From JAYWIG01 sp043789035 (lineage in GTDB: Bacteria > Pseudomonadota > Gammaproteobacteria > Burkholderiales > Burkholderiaceae_E), in NCBI GenBank assembly GCA_043789035.1, contig JAYWIG010000118.1, positions 1 to 13,898 of the forward strand: a stretch of DNA of 13,898 nucleotides, in the 5' to 3' direction. A program made the position numbers and the translations under genes. Below the pieces are notes generated by a model. The model had not been told where the DNA came from, searched no databases, and saw only the letters and a program-made list of their open reading frames with translations. Positions within the stretch are counted from its first letter, which is position 1; every line of letters begins with the position of its first letter. Shown in pieces: positions 13,261 through 13,898 of this stretch.

Positions 13261-13335
13261 GCAGCAATCAACGCCGATTGCTGCACCGCAATAGAGCATT
13301 CACGTTTAACCACGGTGCCCTACCTGCAAAGACGC
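13261..13335 (+). promoter_or_regulatory. ANTAR-type leader of narK
   Basis: A perfect 9-bp stem, GCAGCAATC (13261-13269) with GATTGCTGC (13276-13284), closes the hexaloop AACGCC (A1 and G4), nearly the same as the P1 loop AACGAC before nrtA and placed about five bases after the predicted transcription start. A second candidate loop AAAGAC (13328-13333) is identical to P2 before nrtA but is closed by only two pairs (GC/GC) and lies 41 bases further on. No intrinsic terminator is visible, so any control would have to work differently. P1 is convincing; the second loop is weak. Confidence 0.6.
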
Positions 13336-13352
13336 CTCAACATGGAGCAACG

Positions 13353-13898
13353 ATGGCTTCCTTCAAGACATTCCTCAAATCAGGGCATGCGCCCACACTT
13401 TTCGCGTCTTTTCTATATTTCGACTTTTGTTTTGCGATATGGGTACTCAATGGTGCGATGGCACCATTCATTTCCGAGACATTCAATCTAACAGCGGCCC
13501 AAAAAGGTTTCATGATATCCGTGCCGATTTTGGCCGGTGCTTTTATGCGCTTTCCTCTGGGTATTTTGGCGCAATACATTGGCCGAAAGAATGCTGCGAT
13601 GGTGGAAATGGCGCTGATTATGTGCGCTATGGCTTATGGCTTTTTTTATGTGAACACCTACGATAGCGTAATTGCTATGGGCGTATTGCTTGGCATCGCA
13701 GGCGCAAGCTTTGGTGTTGCTTTATCGTTAGGGTCAGGTTGGTTTCCGCCGCAAAACAAGGGTTTGGCTATGGGCTTGGCGGGTGCTGGAAATAGCGGTA
13801 CGGTATTGGCTGTTCTATTCGCACCGCCGCTTGCTACGAAGTTCGGTTGGCAAACTGTTTACGGTATGGCTGGCCTTTGCATGTTGTTGCCATTTATC
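13353..13898 (+). CDS. narK: NarK-type MFS nitrate/nitrite transporter (3' end beyond window)
   Basis: The first 182 residues are present and the frame is open to the right edge. It starts MASFKTFLKSG, followed by about five membrane helices of a major facilitator. Marks of the nitrate/nitrite porter family are Arg66 in the second helix (AFMRFPLG), where NarK has its substrate-binding Arg, the A-motif-like GILAQYIGRKN (70-80), and the glycine-rich nitrate signature GLAGAGNSGT (141-150). GGAG is five bases before the ATG at 13353. It follows nrtD with its own sigma-54 promoter, so the locus has both an ABC and an MFS uptake route; assimilatory nitrate and nitrite reductase genes would be expected further right (inference). 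Confidence 0.92.
   Translation, partial: MASFKTFLKSGHAPTLFASFLYFDFCFAIWVLNGAMAPFISETFNLTAAQKGFMISVPILAGAFMRFPLGILAQYIGRKNAAMVEMALIMCAMAYGFFYVNTYDSVIAMGVLLGIAGASFGVALSLGSGWFPPQNKGLAMGLAGAGNSGTVLAVLFAPPLATKFGWQTVYGMAGLCMLLPFI

Noticed and set aside
13285..13352. Terminator in the narK leader
   Set aside because: No G+C-rich stem followed by a T run is present, so the mechanism of the nrtA leader cannot be assumed here.
13246..13491. Small ORF upstream of and overlapping narK
   Set aside because: It runs out of frame over the narK start and the leader hairpin and has no recognisable domain; a shadow frame.

Overview
The window looks like a chromosomal segment of a gammaproteobacterium with a moderate base composition. 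The placement rests on gene content and protein character. XerD has its catalytic residues at essentially the same positions as the E. coli enzyme. tsaE and queG lie side by side, as part of the E. coli queG-nnr-tsaE neighbourhood does. The ROK kinase closely resembles E. coli Mak. No finer placement is possible by eye. I see no insertion sequence, phage, CRISPR array, rRNA or tRNA.

Left part (1-4774): the 5' part of tsaE (t6A synthesis) runs off the left edge on the minus strand. Divergent from it is a tight plus-strand run: queG, xerD (ATGA overlap), ybaK, plsY and a lipoprotein alpha/beta hydrolase. The theme is housekeeping: tRNA modification and proofreading, chromosome dimer resolution and phospholipid synthesis. 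Three 13-bp tandem repeats sit between tsaE and queG.

Middle part (4785-9076): a small GIY-YIG-like protein is divergent from mak (fructokinase), and their start codons overlap. A membrane-bound diguanylate cyclase follows, with an intact GGEEF motif and I-site. Its 3' end overlaps the convergent tsaD gene by 32 bp.

Right part (9077-13898), the most interesting: a nitrate-assimilation block. It holds a NasT-like receiver/ANTAR antiterminator, an ABC nitrate importer with a Tat-exported binding protein (nrtA, nrtB, nrtD-like), and the start of a NarK-type nitrate/nitrite transporter cut by the right edge. Three sequences matching the sigma-54 -24/-12 consensus stand before nasT, nrtA and narK. 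Each is followed almost at the predicted transcription start by a hairpin, and each leader holds at least one hexanucleotide loop with A at position 1 and G at position 4, the known ANTAR recognition feature. In the nrtA leader the second hairpin shares bases with a strong intrinsic terminator, so the two cannot coexist: a complete antitermination switch can be read from the sequence. The inferred logic is nitrogen limitation (sigma-54, probably NtrC) AND nitrate (NasT), with possible NasT autoregulation. The usual partner NasS is not in the window.
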